A DNA stretch of 64,000 bases from contig OX388311.1 in assembly GCA_947579605.1 (NCBI GenBank), positions 23,748,951-23,812,950 on the forward strand. The letters are read 5' to 3'. Below are positions 60,454-64,000 of this stretch, one piece after another (positions within the stretch are counted from its first letter, which is position 1; every line of letters starts with the position of its first letter). A program made the translations under genes and the position numbers. The notes under the pieces are model-generated. The model saw nothing but the letters and a program-made list of their open reading frames with translations. It did no database searches and was not told where the DNA came from. This DNA is from Athripsodes cinereus. Lineage: Eukaryota; Arthropoda; Insecta; Trichoptera; Leptoceridae.

Positions 60454-61280
60454 TCTCTATTTAGATGTGGTCCATCACAGTTGTAACAGCGCGGTGGTCT
60501 TTCTTGTCGGGCATAATTATTGTTTCTCGCTGGCGGACCTGTATACACGGCCCCTCCTACAGGGTACACTCTTTCTATCGGAGAGTCTATTTGGTTCGCC
60601 CTTTCCCACAGCTCTGTGTACGACGCATACTGCTCCCTTCTTAGCGCGTCGCGATACCTCGGCGTCATTAACGTAATAACGTGATGAATGAACTCACCCC
60701 ACGGCTGATTTCCGAACAAGCGAGTGAAGACTCTCCCTTTCCGCTCCAGGAAATGAGTGGCTAACTCATCCGGCATTTGAGGGTCTGCGTAGAGGTGCCC
60801 CGTGAGCGCTTGTCTCGCCCTTTCTTCACCATACCTATCTATGAGAAGTTTCGTAAACACACCCCATTCGGTGTGTCTACTACCTCTCGCCCTCCACCAT
60901 TCTTTGGCCGAGCCTCTTAACCGTTCAGCCGCTATCCGGACCTTTTCTCCGCCCTCTATCTCGAATCGGCGAAAGTGCTTTTCACACATTATGATGAACT
61001 CGTTCGGAGACTCTTCAGGCCGACCAGCAAAAGTGCCCGAGATCGCATTCCTCCCTTCATTGTACAATAGTACATACTGAGGGTGGTTTGCAACCTCCTC
61101 TACCTGAACCGGTACACTTTCAGTCGGTTGCTCGCTACTGGCATCTGATGCCGCATTCCTGACTCTCCGAGTACCCCCTTGTTCACCTCGCGACACCACA
61201 GATGTAATAAAGAACCTCATATAGAGGGTTAACAATCCTCCCAAACCAGCCATCGCGCCTACCAACAGTATTGGAATCAT
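60357..61280 (-). CDS. Gag-like capsid/nucleocapsid protein of LTR element
   Basis: 307 codons. Starts MIPILLVGAMAGLGGLLTLY, a hydrophobic segment of about 24 residues, which is unusual for Gag. Residues ~75-235 have the retrotransposon Gag fold pattern (FEIEGGEKVRIAAERLRG, SAKEWWRARG, F..LLIDRYG, MP.ELATHFLERKGRVF). A zinc knuckle C265-x2-C268-x3-H272-x4-C277 (CYNCDGPHLNRDC) lies near the end. The Gag stop is 97 bases into the overlap with the protease-integrase frame. It should package element RNA in cytoplasmic particles. The open frame is intact, in keeping with a recent insertion. No database search was run. Confidence 0.85.
   Translation of the reverse strand: MIPILLVGAMAGLGGLLTLYMRFFITSVVSRGEQGGTRRVRNAASDASSEQPTESVPVQVEEVANHPQYVLLYNEGRNAISGTFAGRPEESPNEFIIMCEKHFRRFEIEGGEKVRIAAERLRGSAKEWWRARGSRHTEWGVFTKLLIDRYGEERARQALTGHLYADPQMPDELATHFLERKGRVFTRLFGNQPWGEFIHHVITLMTPRYRDALRREQYASYTELWERANQIDSPIERVYPVGGAVYTGPPARNNNYARQERPPRCYNCDGPHLNRDCPHGGNAQRNLNARRPGRENVGPRPAQGQRQ
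60417..60423 (-). promoter_or_regulatory. Programmed -1 frameshift site TTTAAAC
   Basis: The minus strand reads CGA AAT TTA AAC GCT in the gag frame, so the canonical slippery heptamer T TTA AAC is in register, at gag codons 287-288. A -1 slip leads directly into the protease-integrase frame. GC-rich sequence follows; the clearest hairpin (CGGAC-CAC-GTCCG) starts 26 bases downstream, further than usual. Confidence 0.75.
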
Positions 61281-61391
61281 GCTAATAATTAAATAATTAT
61301 ACCTAACAATGAAAATAAAATAATAAAATCGGGTCCCCGCTAATTATACCTTATAGGTATTATAATTAGCAACCACGTTGGCACGCCACTG
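61281..61391 (-). other. Leader of LTR element with tRNA-Lys-like primer binding site
   Basis: Directly after the right LTR on the minus strand there are three bases and then TGGCGTGCCAACGTGG (61373-61388). This resembles the site complementary to the 3' end of insect tRNA-Lys (TGGCGCCCAACGTGG) with one small change. The rest of the 111-base leader is AT-rich up to the Gag ATG. Confidence 0.55.
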
Positions 61392-64000
61392 TGACACAGC
61401 CCCGCTCTTCTCCTTATGGCCTCCTTGCTCTGAGAAGGACCTCCAGCCGGCTAGCTCGATCTCAGGGTGAGAGAGGGGATGGTCAACAAAAGAATTGAAA
61501 TGAAAAGTAAAGGTTCCAATATTTACTCTGTTAGTAGGGCAATAACTGAAAGAGATTATTATACTTCGCACTATTATTCATTTATTAAAAAAAAAAAATG
61601 TACAGGAGTTAATTAATATAAATTGAATGAATGAGTATAAACTAATATTATAAGTCTGGTGAGAGCAATTAATTAGAATATCGCGACGAGAATACCTAAG
61701 TGGCAAGTTCGTTCTACTATGGGACGTGTTTATTATTATAAAAAGATTCTAAGAAAACAAAATCACCTACAATTATCCAAACGAAATGAAAATATCAATT
61801 TACATATAAAAAAAAAAAAACAAAAGGAAAAATAAAAAATCTGGCCTTAAGTATCTTCGGATCTCCTGCCCTGATGGAACTCCGTCTCTCCGGGAATGGC
61901 GGGAGAGAGTGGCTTTCCCTCGCGTTACGTAGGCTGCCTCGCTGGTGATTTTTCCTCTAAGGGTGCGGCACACACACATATGATAGCAAAATGATAACTA
62001 GTTGTTCTGTTTGGCGAAATCTCTGTTTTATGAGGATGAAGTTACAAAGTTATTAGGCGCGTTACTGCTATTAGGTATATTTTAATTTTATTAATGTTCG
62101 TAGAAAGTCCTCATGACATTTCTGTACTGGCAAGTCTAATATTATGGTGATTTTAATTTATTATTGTTACTTAATGTATGAAATTAAATTAACGACACTT
62201 TCACTTTCGCAAGATTTTTCTATTGATAAGAATAAATCTATTGATAAATAATTAATTCTTCTATTTATTCACTCCCGATTAACTTCGGTTTGCAAATTTT
62301 GATTTGTTTTACAACACTGTCTCGAACAACAATTAACTCGAATTTAATTAACTAAGACCTAATATTTCATACTGGACTAAGGATGACGCGATTTGATTGA
62401 TAACTAATTTTAACTGCAGGCTACTCTTATTAGTAGCTTTTTTCAACTAACTCGGGAAACTCTTTTTCACAACTCTTGTTCTAAACTCTTTTCCCAACTC
62501 AACTCTGTTCTCAACTCACTCCCAACTCTGTTCTCAACTTTCTCCCAACTAACTAATTTTTCGCTGCGTCAAAGCTTTTATTTGGATCGTCTCCCACTAG
62601 AAACCAAGATGGTGGACTTATTTCTACCCCTCGCGTATTGGTTGAACGACCTGTAAAGCGTAATGTCTCTGATTGGTTAGAGCAAACCACTCCTCAACTA
62701 TTTTGCCACACCTCTAGGGATTCCAACTAGAATTTGCCACTGGGTACCCGCCTCCAAAGAATCTGATCAGAGCAGACATCTCTGAATCTCGTATGTGATA
62801 ATTCCAATTAGTCTCTCTCAACTATTTCAACTAAAGCATTATATAATTATTACATCATTGATAGGTATATTGGTATTTAATTGGTTACATACATTTTTTT
62901 TCGCTAATTCCACATTTGATAAATATTACATAATAATGGATATCAAGAGATTACAACACATATTCACTAACCCTAGGAATAATTAAGTACAGATCAACCA
63001 ATATTCAATTATTTCAATACAATAATAGTAATAACAATCAATCTCTTGAAATTCGCTTAAATATCATCTATAATTACATTAAGTAAGTCTAATCACATAA
63101 AAATTCCATACAATCATTACATACATATTGAGATTCAAGGTCATATAAAATATATTCATTTATTTATTTAGTTAAACCTGCCATTTGCCTTTTACCATCT
63201 AAAACGTAGATATGACAGATCAATAATATAAACAGTCTATAAATATTTAAAAAAAAAATGCGATAATACATTCAAAAAGGAAAAAACTAAACTAATAACA
63301 GAAATATAATTCAATTTGGCTCCTATGTAGGTATAGCATCATTATCAGTCTACATTCTCTTAATTTTAATATTCTTAATATGACCCTTACAGTGGTGAAT
63401 TCATAACCCTTCATTATCAAACTTAATTTCTAGCATTTATCAACTTATCATAATTACATAGTTCAATATTTCAATATACTAAATTTATAGATAATGTATA
63501 TTTATTCAATATCCTATAGGTACCTACGTTTCTTGACCATATTATGTACACATACATACACATTATAACTAGGTACAAAAAATAATGTTTACAAGTTTAG
63601 CGATATACCTATGAAAGTACCATCAAACAAAAGTTTGCGATATTCATTGTTCTTAGAGTTCTTTATTTTTTTTTAAAACAAAATATATTTTTTTAACACA
63701 TTTCTGAATGGGTAGGTTATCTATTCTTTTTCGATGTACATTTTAAAACATAAGTCTTTTGTCGTATAATTCAGAGTGCAGTTTTATTGCAACTATTTCT
63801 TAAAAAACAGGAAACGATTCATTTCTAAATTTAGTTAATTTAATGTTCCCCAATAAACATGACATATTTGAAACAATACCATCTTTCTGATTTATAACCT
63901 CTACTATCTTTGTTGTTTCATAAAACACCGCCATGGAAGTAAAGATGTCCCCTTTTTTTTTTGGTTAGTTAATAACACATGTGACCTTGGTTCGTTTTTA
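61392..64000 (-). repeat. Right LTR of Ty3-type element (5' LTR), truncated by window end
   Basis: Begins TGACACAGCC and matches 53560-56167 over its whole visible 2609 bases. The only difference I found is 12 versus 11 A residues in the A run near 61586 (53755 in the left copy). It continues beyond the window, so the target duplication cannot be checked here. Confidence 0.92.

Overview
The window reads as an AT-rich insect nuclear genome. Four host genes have GT-AG introns and animal-specific domains (OAR homeobox, DM domain, F-box/WD40, transportin). The repeat fauna (tRNA-derived SINEs, Helitron with a CTAG end, hAT and mariner relics, frequent GTAGGTACCTAC-type words) suggests Lepidoptera, but the order is an inference. 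There is one 200-base run of N (18543-18742). LAYOUT: 1-4.8 kb holds the last two coding exons of a SHOX-type homeobox gene (+), preceded by a decayed non-LTR retroelement with a perfect 71-bp inverted repeat. 4.8-16 kb is gene-free and AT-rich; its right part may be the 3' UTR of the next gene. 16.06-26.28 kb is transportin (karyopherin beta-2) on the minus strand. Ten coding exons are legible; about 255 residues are missing at the N gap, which abuts an array of 471-bp repeats with a tRNA-like promoter. A 586-bp hAT-type element carrying its own minisatellite lies about 190 bp upstream of the transportin start codon. 30.23-33.82 kb is a complete five-exon FBXW9-like F-box/WD40 gene (-). 34.6-47.6 kb is a graveyard of nested transposons: Helitron, SINEs, several hAT elements with intact 8-bp target duplications, palindromic MITEs, a Penelope-like remnant and a mariner inside a hAT. 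48.9-49.9 kb is a DM-domain gene (DMRT2/dmrt11E-like, +), possibly with an unusually short terminal exon. 50.3-53.2 kb is more repeats. 53.56-64.0 kb is a large, nearly intact LTR retroelement on the minus strand. BEST CANDIDATE FOR SOMETHING UNDESCRIBED: that LTR element. Its repeats are at least 2.6 kb long (perhaps 4.2 kb) and nearly identical, so insertion was recent. Its internal region encodes Gag, then in the -1 frame (canonical slippery heptamer TTTAAAC in the zero frame) a protein with a retropepsin domain followed directly by a Ty3-type integrase. There is no reverse transcriptase or RNase H between them. The integrase ligands and D-D-E triad are present; one in-frame stop splits off the integrase tail. 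HOW THE GENES RELATE: the four host genes show no shared pathway. SHOX-like and DMRT are developmental transcription factors, transportin imports nuclear cargo, and FBXW9 is a predicted ubiquitin-ligase adaptor. Most of the remaining sequence is transposon-derived.
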